Source: Leptospira fainei serovar Hurstbridge str. BUT 6
GTDB taxonomy: Bacteria; Spirochaetota; Leptospiria; Leptospirales; Leptospiraceae
Assembly (NCBI RefSeq): GCF_000306235.2
Contig: NZ_AKWZ02000010.1
Span: forward strand, 186,001 to 250,000
Length of the DNA: 64,000 nt
Reading direction: 5' to 3'
Of this stretch, positions 18,084 to 27,000 are shown piece by piece. The position numbers and the translations under genes were made by a program. The notes under the pieces are model-generated. The model was not told the DNA's origin. It saw only the letters and a list, made by a program, of their open reading frames with translations, and ran no database searches. Positions within the stretch are counted from its first letter, which is position 1. Every line of letters begins with the position of its first letter.

Positions 18084-19457
18084 ATGAAGCGAAGAAAGAA
18101 GTCTGGGGTTTTGAACCGGATCCGCCGATCCGTTTCGGATTATGTTGCGCCGGATGAATCGATTCGCGACGGTCTACCGTTTTGGCGTGAATTAGTTCTT
18201 TCTTCCTTGATTTTAGCGATGACCATATTGGGAACGGTCGCATACATTCCGAGCACGTTATTGGCATTGGAAGAATCACGAACGTCGGTTATATTCATAA
18301 ACTCGTTCGCAGTACTTTTAATTTATATTTTATTCCTAGGGAAAAAATTGCCATTTACGGTTCGTTCCTGCGGAGTCCTTTTCTTAAATTTCCTTTTAGG
18401 AGCGTCTCTTCTCGTCGCACTCGGCCCGGAAGGAGGAGGAATGATATGGCTATTTCCATTCCCGGTTCTCACCGGTGTTTTATTCGGTATAATTCCCTGC
18501 CTTTTTGCTCTCTTCGGAAATTTTATAGCGATTATAGTCACTTCCTTCGCACTATCGCAATTTCAATTAACGTGGGCCATGCCTCAGGATAGATTCTTTG
18601 TCGTAGGATTTAACTTCCTGATCTCGAATGCGATCGTTTGTCTTTCACTTACGGTTTTAATGCTGGGATTGCAGCAAAATATAGAAAGAAAAAACAACTT
18701 ATTGGATAATTTAAAGAAAAGGCGCGCCCAAATCGCGAGATCCAAGAAGCATCTGGAATCGGAGATAATCCAAAGAGGGGATGTCGAAAAACGATTAGCG
18801 GAACACTTGAAGGAAAAAGAAGTTCTTTTGCAGGAAATCCATCATCGGGTAAAGAACAATCTTCAAATCGTTTCAGGAATGCTGAATCTACAAAACTTAT
18901 ATACGCAGGATCCGCAAGCGATCGAAGTCCTGGAAAAGGCACAAGATCGAATTCGGGCCATGGCGCTGATACACGATCATCTTTATCAGCAAGGGAAATT
19001 CTCCACCGTGTTCATGAACAAATATTTGGAATCTTTAATAAACCATCTGATCGTTTCGCAAGCTCCACCGGGCAATCGAATCCGGTTCGAGACGGAATGG
19101 GAACAGATCCTAATTCCGATGGAAAAAGCGATTCCTTGCGGGCTGATAGTAAACGAACTCATTTCCAATTCGCTTAAACACGCATTCCCTAACGGGCGTG
19201 AAGGGAAAATCACCGTTCGACTGGAAGAGACTCAGGATGGATTAGCTCTTTGCGTTGGGGATGACGGAGTCGGGCTCCCCGAAAATTCCTCCGCGTTTTC
19301 ATTTCTATCGGCAGGAAGAATGCCGATAGCCGACGGAGATAGGCACGATTCATTGGGACTGATGATCATTCAATCCTTAGCGGGGCAGCTGAAGGCGAAA
19401 TTAAAAATAGTACCTTCCGAAGGAACTTGGATTCGACTCGAATTTTCCAGGTTTTAA
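18084..19457 (+). CDS. Membrane sensor histidine kinase, HisKA_2 (HWE-like) type
   Basis: About 457 residues. Six hydrophobic helices fill residues 35-210, forming a membrane sensor. A coiled coil (NLKKRRAQIARSKKHLE) leads to the dimerisation domain, where the phospho-accepting His is in LQEIHHRVKNNLQIVSGML. The HATPase domain follows with N-box GLIVNELISNSLKHAF and G1 GDDGVGLPE; the expected G2 region reads DSLGLMIIQSLAGQL. Kinases with this His box often signal to separate receivers, including the general stress response in other phyla. No regulator is adjacent. I chose the ATG at 18084; a TTG at 18075 is possible. Confidence 0.88.
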   Translation: MKRRKKSGVLNRIRRSVSDYVAPDESIRDGLPFWRELVLSSLILAMTILGTVAYIPSTLLALEESRTSVIFINSFAVLLIYILFLGKKLPFTVRSCGVLFLNFLLGASLLVALGPEGGGMIWLFPFPVLTGVLFGIIPCLFALFGNFIAIIVTSFALSQFQLTWAMPQDRFFVVGFNFLISNAIVCLSLTVLMLGLQQNIERKNNLLDNLKKRRAQIARSKKHLESEIIQRGDVEKRLAEHLKEKEVLLQEIHHRVKNNLQIVSGMLNLQNLYTQDPQAIEVLEKAQDRIRAMALIHDHLYQQGKFSTVFMNKYLESLINHLIVSQAPPGNRIRFETEWEQILIPMEKAIPCGLIVNELISNSLKHAFPNGREGKITVRLEETQDGLALCVGDDGVGLPENSSAFSFLSAGRMPIADGDRHDSLGLMIIQSLAGQLKAKLKIVPSEGTWIRLEFSRF

Positions 19458-19564
19458 ACCGATCGACTATTTTGCATTCCACTCAAAGGGCCTAGTTTCT
19501 TCATGTCCGACTTGTAAATAATAAAATCCTGTTCACCATATTTTCTACGTCTAATCTATATAAA

Positions 19565-19843
19565 ATGAACGAAGTAAAACACGACAAACAATCCCGTAAC
19601 TTTACATTGATCGAAGATGGATTAGAGGCTCGCTTGGATTACAGTGAAATCGGAAAAGGAATTTGGAATCTGACTCATACTTTCGTTCCCGGCAGTTTGC
19701 GCGGGAAAGGGTTAGCATCCGTTCTGGTGAAGGCGGCTTTAGAAGAAGCGCGAAAATCCGACAAAAAAATCATTCCGTCTTGTTCCTATGTTGAAACTTT
19801 TCTGAAACGAAATCCCGATTATTCCGATTTAGTAAGTAAATGA
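19565..19843 (+). CDS. GNAT-like N-acetyltransferase (COG2388/YjdJ type)
   Basis: 92 residues, matching the very short acetyltransferase-like family. The acetyl-CoA loop region is GSLRGKGLASVLVKAALEEA, followed by KIIPSCSYVETFLKRNPDY, which carries the family Cys and Tyr. It probably binds acetyl-CoA, but substrate and activity are unknown. The stop overlaps the next start by 4 nt (ATGA), so the two are co-translated. Confidence 0.85.
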   Translation: MNEVKHDKQSRNFTLIEDGLEARLDYSEIGKGIWNLTHTFVPGSLRGKGLASVLVKAALEEARKSDKKIIPSCSYVETFLKRNPDYSDLVSK

Positions 19844-20187
19844 TCCATCATATTGCGATCGCGACCGATCATCCGGATTTGCTAAAAATCTTTTACGACC
19901 GCTTGCCGGGTATAGAATTTGAAAAGGATAATTTGCTTTCCGACGGATCGATTCGATCCACCTGGTTTAGATGCGGAGAAGCCTTGATCATGATCGAACG
20001 GGAAGAATTTCGTAAAGGTCCTCAAGCCTTAGTCTTCGACGCAAAGTCCTCCGATATTAAGAAGCAGATTGAAATGCAATTGGGGGATAAGATCGAAGAC
20101 AGAACGGAATACACTATTTACCTGCGAGACCCGGACGGGAACCGGATCGGATACAGTTCCTATCCGAATCCTTGGACTACGCAATAG
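19840..20187 (+). CDS. VOC (glyoxalase/bleomycin-resistance fold) protein
   Basis: 115 residues. The pattern is HHIAIATDHPDLLKIFYDRLPG at the start, a central strand WFRCGEALIMIE, and the C-terminal YTIYLRDPDGNRIGYSSYP, where the DPDGN turn is typical of the fold. Metal-dependent enzymes of this superfamily use His/Glu ligands; only some are present here, so catalysis is uncertain. It is coupled to the upstream acetyltransferase-like gene by a 4 nt overlap. Confidence 0.82.
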   Translation: MIHHIAIATDHPDLLKIFYDRLPGIEFEKDNLLSDGSIRSTWFRCGEALIMIEREEFRKGPQALVFDAKSSDIKKQIEMQLGDKIEDRTEYTIYLRDPDGNRIGYSSYPNPWTTQ

Positions 20188-20210
20188 TCTTCGGGAAATT
20201 GCGTCGGTTT

Positions 20211-21443
20211 TTAGGAAACCATTCCTTTAGCTGCGAGATAAGAAGTCGTCCAAGCATTCTGAAAATTGAATCCTCCGGTAACTCCGTCTATATCCAAAAC
20301 CTCGCCGGCAAAATGGAGTCCTCGAACCAGACGGCTTTCCATCGTTTTAAAGTCCACCTCTTTGCGCCGAATTCCCCCGCACGTCACGAATTCTTCCTTA
20401 AACGCCCCTTTGCCTTCGATTTGCAGTACGCTTCTTTTCAGAATTTCCTCCACATCGTGCATTTCCTTCGATGAAATTTCGGACCAACGTTTGTCTCCGA
20501 CTTTCCCCCAAACTCTTTCCCAAAACCTCGAAGCAAATTGGAACTCCGGATTCACTGACGGTCTACGCGAGGGATTTTTTTGCTTCAATCTTTTCAAAAC
20601 CTCTCGAACCTCTTCTCGGGATCTATCCGGTATCCAATCTACGAGTAAAGTCGTTCGATATTCGCAAGCCGCAAGTTCCCTTGCGGCCCAAGCTGAAAGT
20701 TTTAGAACGGAAGGTCCGCTTAATCCCCAATGAGTGATCAATATCGGCCCTTTCTGTTTCAATTTAAATTCGGGTAGAGTCACTTCCACTTCGGGAAGAG
20801 ACAATCCTTGCAATCCCTCTATTAAAAAATCGGAAATTTCAAACGTGAATAAGGAAGGAGCCGGAGTTTCGATCGTATGGCCCATATTTTTGGCCCAATC
20901 CCAAGCTTTTCGCGAAGAGCCCGAAGCCAGTAGAACTTTATCAAACTCTTCTTCCCCGTCCTCCCATTTTACGAGAAAACTATTTTTTGATTCGTTCTGA
21001 CGAGGATATATTCCCAGCACGGGAACTTTCGTACGAATTACGACTCCGCTATGTTTCGCTTCCTGTAATAGACAGTCCACTATCGTTTCGGAATCGTCAG
21101 TGATCGGAAACATTCTGCCGTCGACTTCCGTTTTAAGACGAACACCTCGACGCTCAAACCAATCGATCGTATCCTTCGGCTGAAAACTTTCGAACGCGTG
21201 CCGCAGCTCCTTTCCGCCTCTAGGATAACGTTTTGCTAATTCTTCCGGTTCAAAGCAAGCATGCGTAACGTTGCATCTGCCTCCTCCGGAAATTCTAACT
21301 TTCGATAGAACATTCGGTGATTTTTCGAGTAACATTACCTCGCAGCGTTCACCGGATAACTGACGACTTTGAATCGCGCCGAAAAAGCCAGCTGCTCCGC
21401 CGCCGATAACCGCAATTTTCCTAGTTTCTATCGAGGACGGCAA
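20211..21443 (-). CDS. HI0933-like (YhiN) FAD/NAD(P)-binding oxidoreductase
   Basis: 410 residues, expected for this flavoprotein family. The FAD-binding Rossmann start is IAVIGGGAAGFFGAI. The family-specific SKVRISGGGRCNVTHA follows at about residue 48-65, then WFERRGVRLKTEVDGRMFP. The C-terminus has GLHFAGEVLDIDGVTGGFN and ends with the NAW...YLAAKG motif. The physiological reaction is not established for the family. The gene converges on the VOC gene and is preceded on the same strand by the pirin gene with about 50 nt between them, so the two may be co-transcribed. Confidence 0.9.
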   Translation of the reverse strand: MPSSIETRKIAVIGGGAAGFFGAIQSRQLSGERCEVMLLEKSPNVLSKVRISGGGRCNVTHACFEPEELAKRYPRGGKELRHAFESFQPKDTIDWFERRGVRLKTEVDGRMFPITDDSETIVDCLLQEAKHSGVVIRTKVPVLGIYPRQNESKNSFLVKWEDGEEEFDKVLLASGSSRKAWDWAKNMGHTIETPAPSLFTFEISDFLIEGLQGLSLPEVEVTLPEFKLKQKGPILITHWGLSGPSVLKLSAWAARELAACEYRTTLLVDWIPDRSREEVREVLKRLKQKNPSRRPSVNPEFQFASRFWERVWGKVGDKRWSEISSKEMHDVEEILKRSVLQIEGKGAFKEEFVTCGGIRRKEVDFKTMESRLVRGLHFAGEVLDIDGVTGGFNFQNAWTTSYLAAKGMVS

Positions 21444-21495
21444 ATTTTTCTCCGGCCTTTGTTTTTAGTACTGAAACGAATTTTCAAAACAAGAC

Positions 21496-22374
21496 CTAAT
21501 CTTGGGCGCTGATTTCGCCCATTTTTCCCGCAGAATAATCTTCGAACGCTTCTTGAAGTTCGGTCGGCGTATTCATCACGAACGGACCATAACGAGCGAC
21601 AGGTTCTTGAATAGGGACCCCGCCAAGGATAAGGACTTCCCATTCGAAATCCTGGGGAGCTCTTAATGCAATCGCTCCATCCTCGTTTCCATAATATAAA
21701 GTTTCGCCTTCCTGAACCTCTATCTCTCCTTCCGAATCGATCGCAGTTCCGGAGCCGACGAAAGGATATGCGAAACCTGTAAAGCCGTTCGGAATTTGTA
21801 TTTCTGCCCAGGATCCGGGCGATAGCTTTAAATGAAAAAATACGATAGGAGTTTGGGTCTGTATGATTGCGGACGTTCCCCACAATTCTCCCGCAATAAC
21901 TTTGGCCCAAACTCCGTTTTTTTCCACGATCGGCAGCTCTTCCGAATTTACTTCCTGGTACCTAGGAGATATTAATTTCCTCTCTTTGGGAAGATTCACC
22001 CATATTTGAATCCCGTGCATTCTTCCGCCTTTTTTCCGGAATTCTGCCGAAGGAAGTTCGGAATGAATTAATCCTGAACCGGCGGTCATCCATTGAATTC
22101 CTCCCGCTTTAAGGCTTCCGGCATGACCCCATGAATCCTTATGTTCCATTTCCCCGGAAAGAAGATAGGTCACCGTTTCGAATCCTCTGTGAGGATGATC
22201 CGGAGCTCCGATCGCTTCTCCCGGTCCGTATATGATCGGCCCCATTTCATCCAAAAGTAAAAACGGGTCCCAATAAGAAAAACCGGCGACGGGAAACGGT
22301 CTTCGTACCGGGAATCCACCGCCTTCTATCGTTTTTTCGGCCATTCTCGTTCCGATAATTCGTCTAAAACCCAT
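21496..22374 (-). CDS. Pirin-family protein (bicupin)
   Basis: 292 residues, the usual pirin size. The N-terminal cupin carries the iron-ligand His/Glu set: DHPHRGFETVTYLLSGEMEHKDS includes HPHRGFET, and a later GLIHSE motif supplies the remaining ligands. A second cupin lacks an obvious ligand set. Some bacterial members have quercetin 2,3-dioxygenase activity and others act as redox-sensing co-regulators; the sequence cannot tell which. The ATG at 22374 is used. It is divergent from the SRPBCC gene across an 80 nt gap. Confidence 0.9.
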   Translation of the reverse strand: MGFRRIIGTRMAEKTIEGGGFPVRRPFPVAGFSYWDPFLLLDEMGPIIYGPGEAIGAPDHPHRGFETVTYLLSGEMEHKDSWGHAGSLKAGGIQWMTAGSGLIHSELPSAEFRKKGGRMHGIQIWVNLPKERKLISPRYQEVNSEELPIVEKNGVWAKVIAGELWGTSAIIQTQTPIVFFHLKLSPGSWAEIQIPNGFTGFAYPFVGSGTAIDSEGEIEVQEGETLYYGNEDGAIALRAPQDFEWEVLILGGVPIQEPVARYGPFVMNTPTELQEAFEDYSAGKMGEISAQD

Positions 22375-22454
22375 AGTTTCCTCGATCTTATTTATTGGAC
22401 TTTGGATCGATAAGTAAAGGGAAGTCTTTTCTCATCCGAGTACATTGAATTTTC

Positions 22455-22925
22455 ATGCTTACGACCACGATTGCGTTCACAGTCCCATCCCCCCTCGCCA
22501 AAGCGTTTAACTACGTATCCGACCTGGAAAATTTACCTGAGTGGGAGAGCTATATTCTAGAGTGCAAGAGAGTTCCCGGAACGAATAAATATGAACTTAA
22601 AGTGGGGATCGGTTTTTGGAAACTCACATCCTGCTATAATCTGGAAGAGGAAAGATATCCTACAAGATTAGTAATAACGAAAGAAAATCGTTTTTTGCAA
22701 TTGCGAGATACGTATACCTTTTATCCCGATCCTAAAGGAACCGACACCGACACGAAAATCGTTTTTACGAATCGATTCAGAATTAAGAGACTTGGTTGTC
22801 TCTTGAATGTCTGGGCTCATCGAAAGATTCGAGATCGAATATGTAAGGATATGAGAAGTCTCCAAGAGACTTTATCGCAAGGAAAGACGATACGATCTAG
22901 AAGCTTTCAAGTCATCAAGAGTTAG
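22455..22925 (+). CDS. SRPBCC-superfamily (polyketide cyclase/START-like) protein
   Basis: 156 residues. The N-terminus TTIAFTVPSPLAKAFNYVSDLENLPEW is a typical first strand and helix pair of the SRPBCC fold, followed by several beta strands and a final helix. Such proteins bind hydrophobic ligands. There is no catalytic signature, so ligand and role are unknown. The C-terminal tail is basic. It is divergent from the pirin gene and precedes the GAF hybrid kinase by about 130 nt. Confidence 0.75.
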   Translation: MLTTTIAFTVPSPLAKAFNYVSDLENLPEWESYILECKRVPGTNKYELKVGIGFWKLTSCYNLEEERYPTRLVITKENRFLQLRDTYTFYPDPKGTDTDTKIVFTNRFRIKRLGCLLNVWAHRKIRDRICKDMRSLQETLSQGKTIRSRSFQVIKS

Positions 22926-23057
22926 GGAATAAATGTGAATTTGTCAAAAAAAGTTTAAATCTTAAAGGCCCATCAAACGTACAAAACCCTTGTTTTTTTG
23001 GATAGCTGTACCAAGATTAGGAGACAATATCGCGTCTACCGATCGCCCGCTATTATT

Positions 23058-24770
23058 ATGGAAACTCGTCCTCCTAATTCAGTCGCTCCCCTGCCGAAGA
23101 ATGAATTGGCCCGGCTTCGCGAGCTGGATCGGTATAAGGTCCTAGACACTCCGCCGGAAAAAAAATACGACGGAATCACCAAAGCGGCCTCGCTTATTTG
23201 CGGAGCCCCGATCGCTCTTATTTCTTTGATCGATGCAAAACGGCAATGGTTTAAGTCCAAGACAGGATTGGAGTTATCCGAAACTCCTCGGGATATTTCG
23301 TTCTGTCAATTTGCGCTGCAAGGTCAGGAAATTCTTATCGTAGAGGACACGTCCAAGGATGAAAGATTTCAGGAGAACCCCTTTGTGTTAGGGCCGCCTT
23401 TCATAAAATTTTACGCAGGCGCTCCGCTTCTGACGCCGTCCGGAATCGCGGTTGGAACACTTTGCGTATTTGACACGGTCCCTCGAGGCTTGGATTCGAA
23501 ACAACTGGAAGCTTTGAGAGCCCTGGCAGATTCGGTCATCGCCTATATGGAATTGGAGGCGAATACAAGGGAGCTCATTCACGCTCAGGCGATTACTCTG
23601 GACTTACAGAAAGCTAGAGAGCAATTTTTCGTGAATATGAACCACGAATTCAGAACACCTGTACATGGGATTCTAGGCATGGTCGATTTACTTCATCAGA
23701 CCGAAACGAATCTGATACAATCGGAATATTTGGATTCGGTGAAAGAAAGTGGAGAACATTTAATTAGATTAATAAACGACGTTATCGATTTTAGCAAGGC
23801 GGAATCGGGAGCCCTCGTACTAAGCTCTATCGAATTCGACTTAATTGAACTGTTAAGGGGGATCGGGAGCTCGGCAATAAAGGAAGCCGAGAAAAAGAAA
23901 CTGACTTTCTCGTTAAATCTTCCTTCGGATATTGAACGCCTTGAAGTAAGATCGGATGCGGGTCGTGTTCGACAAGTGGTTTCGAATATAATCTCCAACG
24001 CACTCAAATTTACCGAACGTGGAAAAATAGTTTTTTCTTTGGAAAACCTTTCGGACTCCGAAACGTATGTTCGAGCTACTTTACGAATTCAAGATACAGG
24101 AATCGGAATCGCTCGGGAAAGAATCCCGGATCTTTTCGAAGCCTTCTCCCAACTGGATTCGTCCAATTCAAGAAAATACGGCGGAACGGGTCTCGGGTTG
24201 GCTTTGAGTAAAAAAATCTGCAATGCCTTGGGATGGAAAATAAACGTTGAAAGCCGCGTGGGGGAAGGAAGCACCTTTCTCTTGGAAATCGTTTTGACGA
24301 AGGCAAGCATCGCAGGAGTCTCCTTTACCGAAGGGCCGAAGTCGAATTTACCGAATAGGCTGGATTTCTCCGGCTATTCGACGATTAGTATCCTAGTCGC
24401 CGAAGACAATCCGGTGAATCAAAAACTGATCAGCAAAATGATAGAGAGAATGGGCCTAGCCTGCGAAGTCGTCTCTAACGGACTTGAGGCTTTAGCCTTC
24501 TGGGAAAAAAGGGAAATCGATCTTCTTCTGCTCGATATTCAGATGCCGGAACTTAGCGGTTTAGATACGGCGAGGATCTTGAAATTGAAACCCACTTCTC
24601 GTAAAATCCCGTGGATCGTCGCAGTTACCGCTCACGATAGTCCGGAAGATAGGGAACAATGCGCTAAGGCCGGGATAGACGATTACTTGGGAAAGCCGTT
24701 TCGAATCGAAGATTTAGCCGAAAAAATCCTGCAATACTTGCGAACCGCTTATTTGCCCTTCCCAAGTTAA
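23058..24770 (+). CDS. Cytoplasmic GAF-domain hybrid sensor histidine kinase
   Basis: About 570 residues with no membrane segment. The order is GAF (about residues 25-165, with ISLIDAKRQWFKSKTGL and SFCQFALQG), HisKA with NMNHEFRTPVHGILGMVDLL (His196), and HATPase_c with N-box VVSNIISNALKFTERG and G2 GTGLGLALSKKI. A C-terminal receiver has its phospho-acceptor in LLLLDIQMPE (Asp493) and Lys in GKPF. The GAF type, starting RLRELDRYKVLDTPPE, is one found in many bacterial kinases of unknown ligand. I chose the ATG at 23058 because it fits the domain edge. Phosphate should pass from His196 to Asp493 and then to an unlinked phosphotransfer protein. Confidence 0.92.
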   Translation: METRPPNSVAPLPKNELARLRELDRYKVLDTPPEKKYDGITKAASLICGAPIALISLIDAKRQWFKSKTGLELSETPRDISFCQFALQGQEILIVEDTSKDERFQENPFVLGPPFIKFYAGAPLLTPSGIAVGTLCVFDTVPRGLDSKQLEALRALADSVIAYMELEANTRELIHAQAITLDLQKAREQFFVNMNHEFRTPVHGILGMVDLLHQTETNLIQSEYLDSVKESGEHLIRLINDVIDFSKAESGALVLSSIEFDLIELLRGIGSSAIKEAEKKKLTFSLNLPSDIERLEVRSDAGRVRQVVSNIISNALKFTERGKIVFSLENLSDSETYVRATLRIQDTGIGIARERIPDLFEAFSQLDSSNSRKYGGTGLGLALSKKICNALGWKINVESRVGEGSTFLLEIVLTKASIAGVSFTEGPKSNLPNRLDFSGYSTISILVAEDNPVNQKLISKMIERMGLACEVVSNGLEALAFWEKREIDLLLLDIQMPELSGLDTARILKLKPTSRKIPWIVAVTAHDSPEDREQCAKAGIDDYLGKPFRIEDLAEKILQYLRTAYLPFPS

Positions 24771-24792
24771 TATTAGCCCGCCTTAAATTCGC

Positions 24793-25398
24793 CTATCCGC
24801 TTTGTCCCGGAAATAGAAAATTCGAGAGCATTCTTCGCCCCCCTTCGGTAGCGAAAGATTCCGGATGAAATTGAATTCCTTCTAAAGGTCTCCGCTTATG
24901 GCGAATTCCCATCAGTTCTTTTCCGCAAAACGCGGTGAGTATCCATTCATCTGACAACCCGCTCGGGTCGACGACCAAGGAATGATAGCGCATAACGTTT
25001 AAATCCTTTGGCAAATCGGTAAATACTCCTTTTCCATCGTGAGTAATCGCGGATACTTTGCCGTGCATAGGAACTGAAGCCGGGACGACGGAAGCTCCTG
25101 CGACGAATGCCATTCCTTGCATTCCTAAACAAACGCCCAGAATAGGAATTCGTTCGTCAAGTTTTAACAGAATCTCCGCTGAAACCCCGAAATATTTCGG
25201 GTCTTTCGGAGTTCCCGGGCCGGGTGACAATACGATACGATCGTATTTCATCGTCTCGATCTTTGAAAATTCGATTTCGTCGTGACGAAACACGTCGAGT
25301 CTAAATCGAGAATCGAGTTCATCTTCCAAAAGTTCCCCCAAATACTGGAACAAATTGTATGTAAAAGAATCGTAATGATCCACTAATAGAACTTTCAT
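24793..25398 (-). CDS. trpG: Glutamine amidotransferase subunit of anthranilate/aminodeoxychorismate synthase
   Basis: 201 residues, class I amidotransferase of the TrpG/PabA type that supplies ammonia from glutamine to the chorismate-using partner. The catalytic Cys is in LGVCLGMQG (Cys90), and the His/Glu pair is in QFHPESFATEGG (His178, Glu180). VDHYDSFTYNLFQYL opens the protein as in the family. Its start overlaps the end of the component I gene by 4 nt, which fixes the pairing. Some bacteria use one such subunit for both tryptophan and folate synthesis; this cannot be decided here. Confidence 0.88.
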   Translation of the reverse strand: MKVLLVDHYDSFTYNLFQYLGELLEDELDSRFRLDVFRHDEIEFSKIETMKYDRIVLSPGPGTPKDPKYFGVSAEILLKLDERIPILGVCLGMQGMAFVAGASVVPASVPMHGKVSAITHDGKGVFTDLPKDLNVMRYHSLVVDPSGLSDEWILTAFCGKELMGIRHKRRPLEGIQFHPESFATEGGRRMLSNFLFPGQSG

Positions 25399-26831
25399 TT
25401 TGATACCTCGTCAATCGCTCTCAATACCGCTCCCATCTTGTTTTGAATTTCCTGATACTCCGACTCGGGAACTGAATCGTAGACAACGCCGCCCGACGCG
25501 CGAATAAACCCCTCCTCTCCATTTTTAAAGAAACTCCGAATCGGAATGCAAAATGAACAGTTTCCGTCAAAACCGAAACGACCGATCGCTCCGCCGTACG
25601 GCCCTCTAGGATCGTTTTCGATCCTCTCTATGATTCGCATCGATTCCATTTTCGGAGCTCCGCTTAAAGTTCCGGTCGGGAACGAGGAAGCCAACCCCGA
25701 GAACATGTCCTTCCCGGATCGAAGAATCCCCGAAATCTCGGTGGAAAGATGTTGAACATGACTGAATTTTTTTAACGCGAACGAATCTCTTACCTTCACA
25801 GTTCCGAATTTTGCGACTCGTCCCAAATCGTTTCGATGTAAATCCACTAACATATTATGCTCCGCGATTTCTTTCGGATCGGAAAGAAGTTGAAACGCGA
25901 GATTTCGATCTTCCTCATCGTTCTCCCCTCTTCGAATCGTACCCGCCAAAGGAAAGGATTCTAATACTCCGTCTTTCAATCGAAATAACAATTCGGGACT
26001 TGCACCCAAAAGCGCCTGATCATGAAAAGCCATATAGAACATAAACGGCGACGGGTTTATTGCGCGTAGAGCCTCGTACAATTTCAGATTCTCTCCTCGA
26101 ATTTCATACGATCGCTTAAACCCTATTTGGCATTGGAACGTATTTCCGAGGCGAATTTCTTCCTTTGCCTCTTCTACCATCTTGCGATGATCCTGCTTGG
26201 TTCTAGACTGTCCCAAATACTTTAAAGAAATAGAATTCGATTTAAGATCCTTTTTCTTGTAGATATCTTCGAATAATTTATAGCGATCGATGCCGTAATA
26301 AAAGTAACTGGACTTCCCCGTCCTACGATCGATTAAAATCCCGTCTTCCATCCAAGCGAATTGAAACTTGGGAAATTGAGCGTGCTCCTTTAATCCCAAT
26401 CCCGGTTCCATATCGTTTACCGCTTCGTAAGAGAGGAATCCATAAAGACCTCCTCCACCCGATTCCGTACTTTCCAGAAAAGATCTGTGAAAAGTACCGG
26501 TATTCGAATCCGTTGAACTCGGACTTCTTCGGGGAGAGAATATCTCCGACAACAAATGATAGGGATTCCCCTGACCCAAGAACACTCCGTCCATATCCAA
26601 ACGATTTCCTTTTGCCGTAAATGTTCGTTTGGGAAATCCTGAAATGAACGTGTACCTGGAATTGTCCGATTCCGGCCCTAGACTCTCGAGAAGCACTGCA
26701 ATCGGAGATTCCGAAAGTAATGAACGGAAAAAACGATCCGTTTCCTCTTCTCTCAACGGAAACGGTTTCAAAATTGGTCGTGGAGATAAAGATTCCACCT
26801 GGTTTCTTAAATCGCGTATTTCTAAGCGCAT
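25395..26831 (-). CDS. trpE: Anthranilate synthase component I family (TrpE/PabB-like)
   Basis: About 478 residues from the ATG at 26831, which has AGGAGG at ideal spacing; the frame runs further up but that part is not needed. The chorismate-binding C-terminal domain shows FQCQIGFKRSYE, PSPFMFYMAFHD, LAGTIRRGENDEEDRNLAFQLL and HNMLVDLHRNDLGRVA. FPTGTLSGAPKMESMRIIE and GPYGGAIGRFGF follow. The family contains TrpE, PabB and salicylate enzymes; the LSGAPKM region and the adjacent amidotransferase favour TrpE, but PabB is possible. It makes anthranilate from chorismate with the partner at 24793. It follows ilvB on the same strand, separated by a terminator. Confidence 0.82.
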   Translation of the reverse strand: MRLEIRDLRNQVESLSPRPILKPFPLREEETDRFFRSLLSESPIAVLLESLGPESDNSRYTFISGFPKRTFTAKGNRLDMDGVFLGQGNPYHLLSEIFSPRRSPSSTDSNTGTFHRSFLESTESGGGGLYGFLSYEAVNDMEPGLGLKEHAQFPKFQFAWMEDGILIDRRTGKSSYFYYGIDRYKLFEDIYKKKDLKSNSISLKYLGQSRTKQDHRKMVEEAKEEIRLGNTFQCQIGFKRSYEIRGENLKLYEALRAINPSPFMFYMAFHDQALLGASPELLFRLKDGVLESFPLAGTIRRGENDEEDRNLAFQLLSDPKEIAEHNMLVDLHRNDLGRVAKFGTVKVRDSFALKKFSHVQHLSTEISGILRSGKDMFSGLASSFPTGTLSGAPKMESMRIIERIENDPRGPYGGAIGRFGFDGNCSFCIPIRSFFKNGEEGFIRASGGVVYDSVPESEYQEIQNKMGAVLRAIDEVSK

Positions 26832-26857
26832 ACGTTCCTCCTGGAATTTTTGCAATC

Positions 26858-26873
26858 GGTCCGAAAACGGACC
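26858..26873 (-). promoter_or_regulatory. Perfect hairpin just upstream of the trpE ribosome-binding site
   Basis: GGTCCG and CGGACC form a 6-bp stem with a TTTT loop in the 5' region of the trpE-type gene, starting about 27 nt before the ATG at 26831 and ending about 15 nt before AGGAGG. There is no U-tract behind it. It could influence translation or bind a protein, but no Trp-codon leader is visible. Confidence 0.35.
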
Positions 26874-26902
26874 ACTAAAGTTAAATGAAAGATTTATTAA
26901 GG

Positions 26903-26927
26903 AAAAAATTATGCCCCAGAGCGGGGC
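26903..26927 (-). terminator. Intrinsic terminator after ilvB
   Basis: On the minus strand GCCCC, a five-base loop and GGGGC form the stem (26913-26927), followed by ATAATTTTTT. It lies 73 nt beyond the ilvB stop and before trpE, so it probably separates the two transcripts or acts as a partial terminator. Confidence 0.7.
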
Positions 26928-27000
26928 CAAGAGAATGAACTATGCGCAATTAGATCCGATTCTAATTCAGCCGAAAATATTATGAAATTATTGAGTAGTC

